DNA of 64,000 bases from an uncultured Lachnospiraceae bacterium (GCA_948470335.1 CAOKOL010000005.1:1-64000), one strand, 5' to 3'. Shown: positions 1 to 8,850, counted from the stretch's first letter. Notes: a model not told the origin generated them from the letters alone. Numbers and translations are program-made.

Positions 1-48
1 TTTATAAGGATTTCTATCATTAACTTTGCATAATGTATAGCTTTTCAT
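1..48 (-). pseudogene. Possible IS3-type transposase fragment, runs off the window
   Basis: An open frame starts at an ATG at 46-48 and leaves the window after 16 codons. Its residues (MKSYTLCKVNDRNPYK) faintly resemble the segment just before the integrase core of IS3-family transposases, where CxVxxxNPYR/K is common. It begins exactly where the ParA-like sequence breaks off, which would fit an insertion or deletion junction. With 16 residues visible this is a guess; it may be noncoding. Confidence 0.2.
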
Positions 49-100
49 AACCGACACCGCCTTTCTGGTTGGTTAAAGCAATTACTTTGCAGTTTGACAT
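20..100 (-). pseudogene. Truncated ParA/Soj ATPase start
   Basis: A strong ribosome binding site (AAAGGAGG) precedes an ATG at 98-100. The frame encodes MSNCKVIALTNQKGGVG, the N-terminus of a ParA/Soj partition ATPase up to the deviant Walker A box (KGGVGKTT expected). After GGVG the sequence diverges (YEKLYIMQS) and stops at 20-22, so the catalytic lysine and the rest of the protein are missing. ParA genes of this type are carried by plasmids and integrative conjugative elements of Firmicutes. Together with the small ORF upstream, this marks the scar of such an element. The 26-codon product cannot be functional. Confidence 0.65.
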
Positions 101-127
101 AGGGTACGTCCTCCTTTCGCATAGATT

Positions 128-150
128 TAGCCGCTTTGTCAAGGCGGCTA
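128..150 (-). other. Hairpin upstream of the parA remnant
   Basis: An inverted repeat with arms TAGCCGCTT and AGGCGGCTA (one G-T pair) lies between the preceding terminator and the parA ribosome binding site. It would form a stem of about 9 bp in the leader of the minus-strand transcript. No T-run follows, so it is not an intrinsic terminator. Role unknown; possibly leader control of the partition gene in the intact element. Confidence 0.35.
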
Positions 151-178
151 TGTAACTGTACCAGAGGACGCAGGACGC

Positions 179-221
179 AAAAAAGCCGCTTACTCTTAAA
201 ATCCATAAGAATAAGCGGCTT
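179..221 (-). terminator. Rho-independent terminator after the 59-aa ORF
   Basis: A 10-bp perfect stem (AAGCCGCTTA / TAAGCGGCTT, 183-192 with 212-221) is followed on the minus strand by a run of T residues (A-run at 179-184 on the plus strand). It sits just downstream of the small ORF at 236-415. Confidence 0.8.
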
Positions 222-235
222 CATGGTGATGTGCC

Positions 236-415
236 TTAGACATATTCGATTTTCACTTTCTTTATCGGGGCATTGGCTACCTTGAAGATAATCTCGTCAA
301 CGCAGTCCCCGTATTTACCCTGCTGTATGAGCTGGTTTTTCAGCTCCATAAGGCTATGTAAAAGTAATGTTCGCTCCCTGCTGTCTACATATAAGTGGGT
401 TTTCTTTTCCCTCAT
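236..415 (-). CDS. Small conserved mobile-element protein (59 aa)
   Basis: The protein (MREKKTHLYVDSRERTLLLH...) is short, charged and probably soluble, with no signal peptide or membrane segment. I associate small ORFs of this kind (a start like REKKTHLYV, an end like KKVKIEY) with integrative conjugative elements of gut Firmicutes, next to parA or replication genes; this is recollection, not a search. The ATG at 415 is chosen over an upstream GTG at 424 because AAGGACGG lies at normal spacing from it. It has its own promoter (442-471) and terminator (179-221), so it was a monocistronic unit. Function unknown. It lies in DNA that is poorer in GC than the rest of the window. Confidence 0.6.
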   Translation of the reverse strand: MREKKTHLYVDSRERTLLLHSLMELKNQLIQQGKYGDCVDEIIFKVANAPIKKVKIEYV

Positions 416-441
416 ACCGTCCACCGTCCTTTCTTGGATTC

Positions 442-471
442 ATTATATTATAAGGACAGTTTGATATTCAA
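442..471 (-). promoter_or_regulatory. Sigma-A-type promoter for the 59-aa ORF
   Basis: On the minus strand TTGAAT (466-471) and TATAAT (442-447) are separated by 18 bp. The start codon lies about 27 nt downstream of the -10 box. Confidence 0.6.
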
Positions 472-486
472 AGGTGCAAATTAAGT

Positions 487-527
487 CAAAAAAATAAGCG
501 TACCACTATTTCTAATGATACGCTTAT
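487..527 (-). terminator. Rho-independent terminator of the orphan fragment
   Basis: Arms ATAAGCGTA (494-502) and TACGCTTAT (519-527) form a 9-bp stem followed on the minus strand by seven T residues. It ends transcription coming from the truncated reading frame at 534-655. Confidence 0.8.
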
Positions 528-533
528 GATTAT

Positions 534-655
534 TTAGATATAAACATCAACGGTCAAATCTTCCCATTGATTTTTTCTAAGATAGCCGCCACTCGCTCTG
601 CGGAAAGCCTGTGCTTCCTCAAAACTTATGGTAAAAGTCCAGAATGGTTTTCGCC
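534..655 (-). pseudogene. Orphan C-terminal fragment of an unknown element gene
   Basis: About 38 codons read FWTFTISFEEAQAF... to WEDLTVDVYI and a TAA stop at 534, directly followed by a good terminator. The open frame continues upstream only as an antisense-like shadow inside ppdK, so the true 5' part of this gene is gone. The composition (AT-richer than ppdK) matches the mobile-element relic rather than the chromosome. The domain (FEEAQAFRR, aromatic-rich) is not one I can name. Read it as the 3' end of an element gene left when the element was truncated against ppdK. Confidence 0.45.
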
Positions 656-3276
656 TATCTTTGTGATATAGCCGCCTGTGCCGCAGCCAATCTCGCAATC
701 GGCACTCTAAACGGTGAGCAGGATACATAATTCAGCCCTACCTTATGGCAGAACTCTACGGAAGAAGGATCTCCGCCGTGCTCGCCGCAGATGCCAAGCT
801 TCAGGTCAGGTCTTGTCTTACGGCCTCTCTCGGCAGCCATCTGTACCAACTGACCTACGCCGGTCTGGTCCAGTCTGGCAAACGGATCGGACTCGTAGAT
901 CTTTGCTTTATAATAAGAATCCAGGAACTTTCCGGCGTCGTCACGGGAGAAGCCGAAGGTCATCTGGGTTAAGTCGTTGGTACCGAAGGAGAAGAACTCC
1001 GCTTCCTCCGCAACGGCATCGGCCGTCAGAGCAGCTCTGGGGATCTCGATCATCGTACCGATATGGTATACAATGTCGGATTTTTTCTCCTCTTTCACCT
1101 TCTCGGCAACCTCTACCACGATATCCTTCACAAATTTCAGCTCTTTCTTCTCGCCGGTCAGCGGAATCATAATCTCCGGCTCAATCTTAATGCCGGTTTC
1201 TTCCTGAACCTCGATAGCGGCTTCCATCACGGCTCTGGTCTGCATTTTCGCGATTTCCGGATAGGTAACGGCCAGACGGCAGCCTCTGTGGCCCATCATC
1301 GGGTTGAACTCGTGAAGCTCGTCGCATTTTGCCTTAACCTGACCGGGAGTCATGCCCATATCGGCAGCCAGCGCCTTGATGTCCTCCTCATCGGTAGGAA
1401 CAAACTCATGCAGCGGCGGATCCAGGTAACGAACGGTCATCGGACGGCCTTCCAGTGCCTTGTACATCGCCTTGAAGTCGGACTTCTGGAACGGCAGCAG
1501 CTCCATCAGGGCAGCCTCTCTTGCCTCCGCGGTGTCGGACAGAATCATCTTGCGGATCTTCGGAATTCTGTCAGGCTCGAAGAACATATGCTCGGTACGG
1601 CAAAGGCCGATACCCTCTGCGCCCAGCTTCACGGCATTTAACGTATCCGCAGGCGTGTCCGCATTGGTTCTCACCTTCATGGTTCTGAACTGATCGGCCC
1701 ATTCCATAATCCGGCCGAAGTTTCCGCCTACGGATGCCTCTACGGTCTTGATATCGCCTTTGTAAATCTTTCCTGTGGAACCGTCCAGAGAAACAAAGTC
1801 TCCCTCTTTAAATGTATGTCCGCCCAGCTCAAATACTTTTGCAGCCTCGTCAATCTTGATCTCGCCGCAGCCTGCCACACAGCAGGTACCCATACCACGG
1901 GCCACTACGGCTGCGTGGGAGGTCATGCCGCCTCTTACGGTCAAAATACCCTGAGACGCATGCATACCCTCAATATCCTCAGGAGAAGTCTCCAGACGAA
2001 CCAGAATGACTCTCTGTCCCTTGTCATGAGCTGCCTTTGCCTCGTCAGCGGTGAAATAAACCTGTCCTGCGGCAGCGCCGGGAGATGCGGGCAGTGCGGA
2101 ACCGATTACCTCTCCGGCCTTCAAAGCGGCAGGATCAAAGGTAGGATGCAGCAACTGATCCAGAGATTTTGCCTCAATTCTGCATACGGCTTCCTCAGGG
2201 GTAATCTTTCCCTCGTCTACCAGATCGCAGGCGATCTGAATCGCCGCGGGAGCAGTTCTCTTGCCGTTACGGGTCTGGAGGAAGAACAGACGGCCTTCCT
2301 GAATCGTAAACTCCATATCCTGCATGTCACGGTAATGATCTTCCAGCTTGCCGGCGATCTTCATAAATTCTTCATAACATTCGGGAAGATCCTCTGCCAG
2401 TCTGGTGATCGGCTGAGGCGTACGAACACCTGCCACTACGTCCTCGCCCTGAGCATTAATCAGGTACTCGCCGTAGATGCCCTTCTCGCCGGTGGAAGGA
2501 TTCCGGGTAAAGGCAACGCCGGTACCGGAGGTATCGCCCATGTTTCCGAATACCATCGCCTGTACGTTCACGGCAGTTCCCCAGTCACCGGGGATGTCGT
2601 TCATACGGCGGTATACGATGGCTCTGGGGTTGTCCCAGGAACGGAATACGGCCTTTACGGCCTCCATCAACTGTACCATGGGATCCTGAGGGAATTCCTC
2701 TCCCATGGCATCCTTGTAAATATTTTTAAATCTTTCGATGATTTCCTTCAGATCGTCAGCCGTCAGGTCCGTGTCATATTTCGCGCCCTTGGCTTCTTTT
2801 TCTTCGTCCAGGATCCGCTCAAAGTGGGACTTGGGAATCTCCATAACCACGTCTGAGAACATCTGGATAAATCTTCTGTAGGAATCGTAGGCAAATCTGG
2901 GGTTGCCGGTCTTTTTCGCGAAACCTTCCACTGCCTCATCATTCAGGCCCAGGTTCAGGATGGTATCCATCATACCGGGCATGGATGCTCTTGCGCCGGA
3001 ACGCACGGAAACCAGAAGGGGATCCGACACATCGCCGAACTTTTTGCCCTGGATGCCTTCCAGCCACTTCAGCGCTTCGAAAATCTGATCCTTGATCTCG
3101 TCAGTGATCTTCTTTCCGCTGTTGTAATAATCCGTACACGCCTCGGTGGTTACGGTAAAGCCCTGGGGAATCGGCAGGCCCAGATTTGTCATCTCGGCGA
3201 GGTTAGCGCCTTTTCCGCCAAGAAGGTTCCGCATGTCCGCATTGCCTTCTTTGAATAAATAAACCCATTTAGACAT
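655..3276 (-). CDS. ppdK: Pyruvate, phosphate dikinase
   Basis: This enzyme interconverts pyruvate, ATP and phosphate with phosphoenolpyruvate, AMP and pyrophosphate. In clostridia it serves PPi-linked glycolysis and gluconeogenesis in the cytosol. The 873 residues match the family length. An N-terminal ATP-grasp domain (about 1-340) is followed by the swivelling phosphohistidine domain with GGMTSHAAVVAR (catalytic His454) and a C-terminal TIM barrel with GICGEHGGDP (Cys830). The start has GGAGG at normal spacing and a sigma-A promoter at 3412-3439. The last residues (AAISQR) lie at the edge of the mobile-element relic and no native terminator follows, so the extreme C-terminus may have been altered, though no catalytic residue is affected. 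Confidence 0.97.
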   Translation of the reverse strand: MSKWVYLFKEGNADMRNLLGGKGANLAEMTNLGLPIPQGFTVTTEACTDYYNSGKKITDEIKDQIFEALKWLEGIQGKKFGDVSDPLLVSVRSGARASMPGMMDTILNLGLNDEAVEGFAKKTGNPRFAYDSYRRFIQMFSDVVMEIPKSHFERILDEEKEAKGAKYDTDLTADDLKEIIERFKNIYKDAMGEEFPQDPMVQLMEAVKAVFRSWDNPRAIVYRRMNDIPGDWGTAVNVQAMVFGNMGDTSGTGVAFTRNPSTGEKGIYGEYLINAQGEDVVAGVRTPQPITRLAEDLPECYEEFMKIAGKLEDHYRDMQDMEFTIQEGRLFFLQTRNGKRTAPAAIQIACDLVDEGKITPEEAVCRIEAKSLDQLLHPTFDPAALKAGEVIGSALPASPGAAAGQVYFTADEAKAAHDKGQRVILVRLETSPEDIEGMHASQGILTVRGGMTSHAAVVARGMGTCCVAGCGEIKIDEAAKVFELGGHTFKEGDFVSLDGSTGKIYKGDIKTVEASVGGNFGRIMEWADQFRTMKVRTNADTPADTLNAVKLGAEGIGLCRTEHMFFEPDRIPKIRKMILSDTAEAREAALMELLPFQKSDFKAMYKALEGRPMTVRYLDPPLHEFVPTDEEDIKALAADMGMTPGQVKAKCDELHEFNPMMGHRGCRLAVTYPEIAKMQTRAVMEAAIEVQEETGIKIEPEIMIPLTGEKKELKFVKDIVVEVAEKVKEEKKSDIVYHIGTMIEIPRAALTADAVAEEAEFFSFGTNDLTQMTFGFSRDDAGKFLDSYYKAKIYESDPFARLDQTGVGQLVQMAAERGRKTRPDLKLGICGEHGGDPSSVEFCHKVGLNYVSCSPFRVPIARLAAAQAAISQR

Positions 3277-3411
3277 CTCTTCTTGTCCCTCCTATAAATT
3301 ATTTATAAGCATCTCCTGAGCAGTGAAACCGCAGATTTGCCATGCTGCGTTCCGTTGCGCTCACGGGCATACGCCCTGTAAACATTCGTACTGCTCGTTG
3401 CATTCGTGAAT

Positions 3412-3439
3412 ATTATATCACAAATTTCCTTTTAGTAAA
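3412..3439 (-). promoter_or_regulatory. Sigma-A promoter of ppdK
   Basis: TTTACT (3434-3439) and a perfect TATAAT (3412-3417) are spaced by 16 bp on the minus strand. The resulting leader is about 130 nt; I see no known riboswitch fold in it. Confidence 0.65.
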
Positions 3440-3500
3440 CAAAAAATAAGGAAAATCCGACCAAATACGCCGACAGTGCGCCGTATCGGATGCACGGCGG

Positions 3501-3545
3501 CAAATAAACAAAGAAGCGGCTCCCGCTTTTGAGCCGCTTCTTTGT
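3501..3545 (-). terminator. Rho-independent terminator of htrA
   Basis: A 15-bp perfect stem (3508-3522 with 3531-3545; arm core AAAGAAGCGGCTC) with an 8-nt loop lies 6 nt below the htrA stop and is followed on the minus strand by TTATTTG. Confidence 0.85.
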
Positions 3546-3550
3546 TTTCA

Positions 3551-5044
3551 CTACTCCACTTTACTGCCCAGCGTCACGCTGATCTTATATTCCGTATATT
3601 CTCCGTCCACCAGTCGCTGCACCGTCAGCTCCACAGCATCACCCTTCCGGTAAGCGCTCAGCAACTGCACCAGATCATCCTGATCCTTCACTTTCTGCCC
3701 GTCCAGAGCCGTAATAATATCCTTTTCTGCCAGATCTGTGGCAGCGGCTGCGCCACCCTCATAAATAGTGTATACATAGGCACCTTTCGGCATACTTAAA
3801 TTAGTTGCCGTCGTATCGTCTACGGACGTAGTACGGATACCCAGATAGCCTCTTTCTTCCACAGGCACCTCCACGATGGTTTTTCTCCCCATCAGATCGT
3901 CGATAATCTCCCGGACCGCCGTCACCGGAATCGCATAGCCGATTCCTTCCACGTCGGTGTCGCTGTATTTGGCGGAATTGATGCCGATCACTTCTCCGTT
4001 GGTATTTACCAGAGCGCCGCCGCTGTTGCCGGGATTAATGGCCGCGTCGGTCTGGAGCAAGGTACGGGTTACCCTGTCGCTGGTAGTCACCTGTCTGTTC
4101 AATGCGCTGATATAGCCTACGGTCACGGACTGGCCGAAGCCCAGCGCGTTTCCGATGGCAATCACGCCCTGGCCTGCTTTCAATTCGCCGGAATCTCCCA
4201 GCGTTGCCACTTTAATCGCCGCTTTTGTCTCGTCGGACAGATCGCTTTTCGCCACGGCAACCACCGCCAGATCCGCCTCGGCGTCGCTGCCTTTCGGATT
4301 CGCTTTCGCCGTGTTCGAATCGTTAAACGTAATGGTCAGGGAATCGGCGCCCTCGATCACATGCTGGTTTGTGACGATCAGATATTCCTCGTCATTCTCT
4401 CCCACAATAATGCCTGAACCGCTGCCCGCCGTATATTCCTGAGGCTCTCCGTCCTCCCGGCCGTCGTCAGGTCTGGCGCCGCCGCCGAAGAAATACTGGA
4501 AATACCTGTAATAGTTGTCATAGTTCTCATAAATCTGGGTATTGGTAATCGCCACCACCGAAGGCATCACCTGTTCCACTACGCCGCTGACGTCCATTGG
4601 CATCGCCTGGCCGGAATAATTGTAAGCATTCTGCATGCCCGGCTCTTTGGTCTGCTGCTCCTGACTCTCTTCCGTCTGCGTCTCCGGCTGATTTTTCGCT
4701 ATTTTCGCCTCTGTCTCCGACCGGTTCTCAGCCGAATCTTTTCCGGCAATCACACCGTTTTTCTGGGCCACATAGGTAACCCCCACGAATACGCCCCCGG
4801 CCGCACCGCCGAACAGCACGCCGGCCAGCAGAAGGGCTGCGCACCGTTTCAGCAATCCGCTGTTTTTCCCGGACTTTCCGGGTTTTTTCTCTTTCTTCAC
4901 GGGATCTTTCGGAATGGCCCCGTTATCCACCCGTCTGTAGCGATAAGCAGAATCGGAGACAGACTGTCCCTCCTCCGGCTGCACGCTTTCCAACATGTTT
5001 TTATGTTCCGGTTCCTGTCCGTAAGGGTAATATTCTTCGTTCAT
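3551..5044 (-). CDS. htrA: Membrane-anchored HtrA-like serine protease with PDZ domain
   Basis: Surface quality-control protease of the DegP/HtrA family. The 497-residue protein has an acidic cytoplasmic N-terminus, one membrane segment (about 67-91), a low-complexity E/Q/T-rich linker (about 105-140), a trypsin-like domain with the triad His228 (TNQHVIEG), Asp258 (ADLAVV) and Ser341 (GNSGGALV), and one C-terminal PDZ domain (about 395-490). This is the usual Firmicutes layout with the protease outside the cell. The start is supported by AAAGGAAG at good spacing. It stands alone between its own terminator and the LCP gene. HtrA proteins degrade or refold misfolded exported proteins; a role with the many secreted proteins of this window is inference. 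Confidence 0.95.
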   Translation of the reverse strand: MNEEYYPYGQEPEHKNMLESVQPEEGQSVSDSAYRYRRVDNGAIPKDPVKKEKKPGKSGKNSGLLKRCAALLLAGVLFGGAAGGVFVGVTYVAQKNGVIAGKDSAENRSETEAKIAKNQPETQTEESQEQQTKEPGMQNAYNYSGQAMPMDVSGVVEQVMPSVVAITNTQIYENYDNYYRYFQYFFGGGARPDDGREDGEPQEYTAGSGSGIIVGENDEEYLIVTNQHVIEGADSLTITFNDSNTAKANPKGSDAEADLAVVAVAKSDLSDETKAAIKVATLGDSGELKAGQGVIAIGNALGFGQSVTVGYISALNRQVTTSDRVTRTLLQTDAAINPGNSGGALVNTNGEVIGINSAKYSDTDVEGIGYAIPVTAVREIIDDLMGRKTIVEVPVEERGYLGIRTTSVDDTTATNLSMPKGAYVYTIYEGGAAAATDLAEKDIITALDGQKVKDQDDLVQLLSAYRKGDAVELTVQRLVDGEYTEYKISVTLGSKVE

Positions 5045-5161
5045 ATCCAGACTTCCTTTCTGCGGTAAACTTCTTCCTGCCCATTGTTTCCTGTTACAAT
5101 ACCGATTTTACCAGCAGAATGTGTTTATTTTGTGTTTAATGTTTTAAAAAACACTGAACTT

Positions 5162-6283
5162 TCAGGTCCCGGATTTCTGCCGGATCACCGCACTGATCTC
5201 CTGCACCGTGGCCGACGGCACATAGGTTTCATTGCCGTATAAAAATCTGTGCAGCTCCTCGGCCGTCTCCACCAGCGTCACCGGCACTACCATGGCCCCG
5301 CCGTCGATGGTGGCATTGGCCCGCATCTGCTCCGAGGGGAAACCGCTCTGATCACCCACATAATAGGAGCCTACTTTCGGCAGCAGTTTGACGATATCTT
5401 TCAGCTCCATATTGGTAGCCAGATTGGGAAACGTGTCGTTTACGATCTTGGTCAGTGTGCCGATATCCGCTTTCTTCGCTTTCTCCAGCACCTTTTCCAC
5501 CACTTCCCGCTGACGGCCGGTCCGGCCGAAATCATCGCCGGCGATATACCGGATCCGGCAGTAGGCCACCGCCTGAATTCCGTCCAGATTCTGCATGCCC
5601 GGCTCGTAGGTCAGCCGGGAGTTAATACCGGTGGCTTCCGCAGTCAGCGTCGTATAACCGTTCAGCATCTGATCCACCATCATGGATTCCGGCACGTCCA
5701 CATCCACACCGCCCAGATCGTTAATCACGATGGCGACGGCGGCCCAGTTAAAGGTGGCGTAGGCGGAAATATCCAGATCGAAATTTTTATTCAGCATATT
5801 GATGGCGTTCAGCGCTCCGCCCTGAAAATAAGCGCCGGTCAGTTTTCCGTATTCTCCCTCCTCATTGATCTGACAATAGGTATCGCGGTAAATCGACGCC
5901 AGTCTCACTTCTCCGGTGGCATTGTTTACGCTGGCCACCATCACCACGTCTCCGTGGGTTCCCTTGTCTAACGTCGCGTTATCCCTGGCGTCCACGCCGA
6001 ACAGGGCATAGGTGGTAAAACCGGTCATGGATTCCTCCACCTCACTGTCCAGATCATTCTTCTTTACGTCTTTCAGCGTAAATTCCGGCTTCTGCAGCTT
6101 CTCATAGGCCGACACAAAATAAATACCCAGCAGCACCACTGCCAGCAGCGCCGCTTCCACCACAAAGAGGAGGATACGTCTTCTGCGTCTTTTTGCTTTC
6201 CGCTGTTTTAAAATCTTCCTGCGCCGCAGCTCTCTTTCATACCCTTCCTGCCGCCCCGTACTCCTTCTTGTGTCTCTTCCCAT
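5162..6283 (-). CDS. LytR-CpsA-Psr (LCP) family wall glycopolymer ligase
   Basis: LCP proteins move glycopolymers from the undecaprenyl-pyrophosphate carrier onto peptidoglycan at the outer membrane face. The 373-residue protein has a very basic cytoplasmic tail (repeated RRR/KRK), one membrane segment (about 66-90) and an extracellular LCP domain with the expected blocks: ALFGVDAR near its start, a VNDLGGVDVDVP segment and CRIRY followed by GRTGRQREVV. The ATG at 6283 is chosen because AAAGGGGATG precedes it; a longer frame to 6436 would overlap the upstream gene and add an implausible tail. It is last in an operon with a sugar phosphotransferase and a glycosyltransferase, so attachment of the polymer they make is likely. 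Confidence 0.93.
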   Translation of the reverse strand: MGRDTRRSTGRQEGYERELRRRKILKQRKAKRRRRRILLFVVEAALLAVVLLGIYFVSAYEKLQKPEFTLKDVKKNDLDSEVEESMTGFTTYALFGVDARDNATLDKGTHGDVVMVASVNNATGEVRLASIYRDTYCQINEEGEYGKLTGAYFQGGALNAINMLNKNFDLDISAYATFNWAAVAIVINDLGGVDVDVPESMMVDQMLNGYTTLTAEATGINSRLTYEPGMQNLDGIQAVAYCRIRYIAGDDFGRTGRQREVVEKVLEKAKKADIGTLTKIVNDTFPNLATNMELKDIVKLLPKVGSYYVGDQSGFPSEQMRANATIDGGAMVVPVTLVETAEELHRFLYGNETYVPSATVQEISAVIRQKSGT

Positions 6284-6374
6284 AGTACATCCCCTTTCTG
6301 CCAGCGCCCTTTCGCATCTTCTTTCAATGCGGAAAATGCACCGGTGTACTGCCTGAATATCGCGTATCAGTACA

Positions 6375-7784
6375 CTAATAAGCGTTCCGGTTGATAAAGC
6401 CTTTAAAAAATGTAAGAAATAATATTTTAAAATCAAACCCTACGGTCCAGTTTTCTATATAATACAGGTCATGTTCGATCCGCTTTCTGATGGACGTATC
6501 ACCCCGGTATCCGTTGATCTGGGCCCATCCGGTCATGCCGGGACGAACCTGATGCTTCACCATGTAGCGGGGTATTTCCTCTTTAAACTGATCTACAAAA
6601 AAAGGACGCTCCGGCCTGGGTCCCACCAGACTCATATCCCCTCTTAATACATTGATTAACTGGGGCAGCTCGTCGATGCTCATCCTGCGGATCAGCCGGC
6701 CTACGCCGGTGATTCTGGGATCGCTCTGAACGGTCCATTCCTTCTTTTCTTCCTCCGGCGGCTGCAGCTCCATGGATCGGAACTTATACATTTTAAAGGG
6801 TTTGTTATGACGTCCGATCCGCTCCTGGCTGAAAATAATCGGTCCCGGCGAGGTCAGCCGGATCGCCAGCGCCGTCAGAAGCATCACGGGGCTGAACAGA
6901 ATCATCGCCACCACCGCGCCGAACAGGTCGATTACCCGTTTTAAGGCCGCATTAAAAGAATCCGTCAGCGGTACATAGCGGATATGGATCACCGGCAGCC
7001 CCATAAGGTCCTCCGTATAAGGCTTGGTAGGTATGATATTGTTGTAATCTGGGATAAATTTTGTGTGAACGCCGGATTTTTCACAGGCCGCCACAATATG
7101 CTCCAGCTTATCATATTCTTTGATGCCCAGCGTAATGGCGATCTCATCCAGACGGTTTAAAGGAAGGATGTATTCCAGACCGCTCAGGGAACCGATGACC
7201 CTGACGCCCTTGTATTCAGTGCCCCGTTCCGTATTGTCATCCAGGATGCCCCGGATCTTATAGCCCCATTCGGGATTCGTATTTACCAGGTCAATATACT
7301 TCTGAGCGGTGCGGCTGTAGCCTAACAGCAGAATATGCTTCTGATTATAGCCTTTGGAGCGCATGGAACGCAGCGCGATCCGCAGAATATTCCGGTACCC
7401 AACCTCCAGCACAATGTTCAAAACACAGAACAAAAACAGAAGGATACGGGAAAAGTCCACCATCTCATACTTGCCGACAAGAAACAGACAGGTAATGAAC
7501 AGAACAATACCCATCAGATTGGCCTTTACCACATTTCCGACTTCTACTCTGCGCCCCTGTACCCGTTTGGGGGTATACAGATGCATCATCCAGTAAAGAA
7601 TCAGATATCCCGGTACGATGGCATAAAGGAAAGCGAGGTAAATCTCCCGCTCATAAGCGGATTCACCGCTGCCCAGGCCTTTTGCAAATACCAAATAATA
7701 TGCGACCAGATAGGAAATCACAATAACGATTCCGTCCAGTACCACATGACACTGGTTCAGCCGCCGCTGATTATCTTTAATCAC
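6375..7784 (-). CDS. Polyprenyl glycosylphosphotransferase (initiating sugar transferase)
   Basis: This enzyme starts a repeat unit by moving a sugar-1-phosphate from a nucleotide sugar to undecaprenyl phosphate at the cytoplasmic face. The 469 residues show four N-terminal membrane helices, a central nucleotide-binding-like region (about 145-260, LLGYSRTAQKYIDL) and a C-terminal bacterial sugar transferase domain (from about 276) with KRVIDLFGAVV, FKMYKFRSME, IDELPQLINVLRGDMSLVGPRPE and PGMTGWAQINGYRG. This is the WcaJ/CpsE layout. It begins with GTG behind AGGTG. It lies between a GT2 gene and the LCP gene. The sugar it uses cannot be read from sequence. A second enzyme of this type is encoded at 63282-64000. 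Confidence 0.93.
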   Translation of the reverse strand: MIKDNQRRLNQCHVVLDGIVIVISYLVAYYLVFAKGLGSGESAYEREIYLAFLYAIVPGYLILYWMMHLYTPKRVQGRRVEVGNVVKANLMGIVLFITCLFLVGKYEMVDFSRILLFLFCVLNIVLEVGYRNILRIALRSMRSKGYNQKHILLLGYSRTAQKYIDLVNTNPEWGYKIRGILDDNTERGTEYKGVRVIGSLSGLEYILPLNRLDEIAITLGIKEYDKLEHIVAACEKSGVHTKFIPDYNNIIPTKPYTEDLMGLPVIHIRYVPLTDSFNAALKRVIDLFGAVVAMILFSPVMLLTALAIRLTSPGPIIFSQERIGRHNKPFKMYKFRSMELQPPEEEKKEWTVQSDPRITGVGRLIRRMSIDELPQLINVLRGDMSLVGPRPERPFFVDQFKEEIPRYMVKHQVRPGMTGWAQINGYRGDTSIRKRIEHDLYYIENWTVGFDFKILFLTFFKGFINRNAY

Positions 7785-7807
7785 ACCAATTCACCTGCCA
7801 TATTCGG

Positions 7808-8794
7808 TTATCCTGTCCTTGCGCCGAATCTGCGCTTTGCAAATTCCCAGACGTAAACGGCGCTGTTTTTCAACAGTTCCCCTTCTATCAGCACATAAGT
7901 TATCAGCCTGTCCCGCCGGAAGGGAACCTTTTTACACCGGTTCCGTGTCCGGAGTCCTTCCCGCAGTCCCGACAGATACTCTTTTTCAAACCCCAGCTTC
8001 CGGAAAAACAGATATTTCAGCAGATGGCCTGCCGCAATGGCCGGGGCGTTCAGCGCCAGCATGGCTGCCGGCATATTTTTATAGTTCAGATATACGCTGT
8101 TTCTGGCGGCCAGCCGGACCTTGAAGGAATTGTAACGGGAACCGCTGGTTCCGCTTCCCACATGGTACACGACGGCCTCCGGACAGTACTCATTGCGGTA
8201 TCCGGCCAGTTTTGCCCGGAATCCCACATCCAGATCTTCCAGATAGGCAAAATGCAGCTCGTCAAAGCCGCCTATTTTCTCAAAAACGGATCTCCGGTAA
8301 ATCGCCGCCCCGGCGCAGGCCGAGAAAACCTGACAGGGCCTGTCATAATCTTCCACAGGTTGTCCCACGCCCCGCTGGGCCGCCCAGCCCACGACGGTAT
8401 ACAGATCACCGGCATCATCGATCAGGGCCTTGTTGTGAAGCTGAACCATCCTGGGGCTTACGGAAAAAATCCGTCCGGATCTGCCGATGCTTTTCACCAG
8501 CGCCTCCACATAGCCAGGTTCCGGCTCCGTGTCATTGTTCAGCAGAATCACATAAGGGGACCGGGACGCCCGGATGCCCACATTCACGGCCCGGCTGAAT
8601 CCCTGGTTTTTATGCAGCGGAATCACCCGCACTTCCGGGTAGGATTCCCGCAGAAGGGCAAGGCTTCCGTCTGTGGAGCCATTGTCCACCACCAGCACTT
8701 CGAAGTCCTGAAAGGTCTGCTGTCTCAGCTTCTCCAAGCAGGGCTTCATAAAGTGAGCGCCGTTATAATTTGGTATAATAATCGTAACTTTCAT
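7808..8794 (-). CDS. GT2 glycosyltransferase (rhamnosyltransferase-like)
   Basis: The 328-residue protein begins directly with the GT-A fold (VTIIIPNYNGAHFMKPCL) and has VVDNGSTDGS and the DXD-like LLNNDTEPEPGYVE, followed by a YLEDLDVGFRAKLAGY acceptor-site region. The middle resembles WbbL-like rhamnosyltransferases, but the donor is uncertain. A hydrophobic stretch (about 230-262) may associate with the membrane. It is first in a three-gene unit (GT2, sugar phosphotransferase, LCP) with its own promoter at 8822-8850. The role would be to add a sugar to the lipid-linked intermediate made by the neighbouring transferase. Confidence 0.9.
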   Translation of the reverse strand: MKVTIIIPNYNGAHFMKPCLEKLRQQTFQDFEVLVVDNGSTDGSLALLRESYPEVRVIPLHKNQGFSRAVNVGIRASRSPYVILLNNDTEPEPGYVEALVKSIGRSGRIFSVSPRMVQLHNKALIDDAGDLYTVVGWAAQRGVGQPVEDYDRPCQVFSACAGAAIYRRSVFEKIGGFDELHFAYLEDLDVGFRAKLAGYRNEYCPEAVVYHVGSGTSGSRYNSFKVRLAARNSVYLNYKNMPAAMLALNAPAIAAGHLLKYLFFRKLGFEKEYLSGLREGLRTRNRCKKVPFRRDRLITYVLIEGELLKNSAVYVWEFAKRRFGARTG

Positions 8795-8821
8795 TTATTT
8801 TCCTTCTCGCTGACCCATATC

Positions 8822-8850
8822 ATTATACTCAATTTAGCCGGATTACGCAA
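8822..8850 (-). promoter_or_regulatory. Sigma-A promoter of the GT2-transferase-LCP unit
   Basis: TTGCGT (8845-8850) and TATAAT (8822-8827) are spaced by 17 bp on the minus strand, about 28 nt before the GT2 start. Confidence 0.7.
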
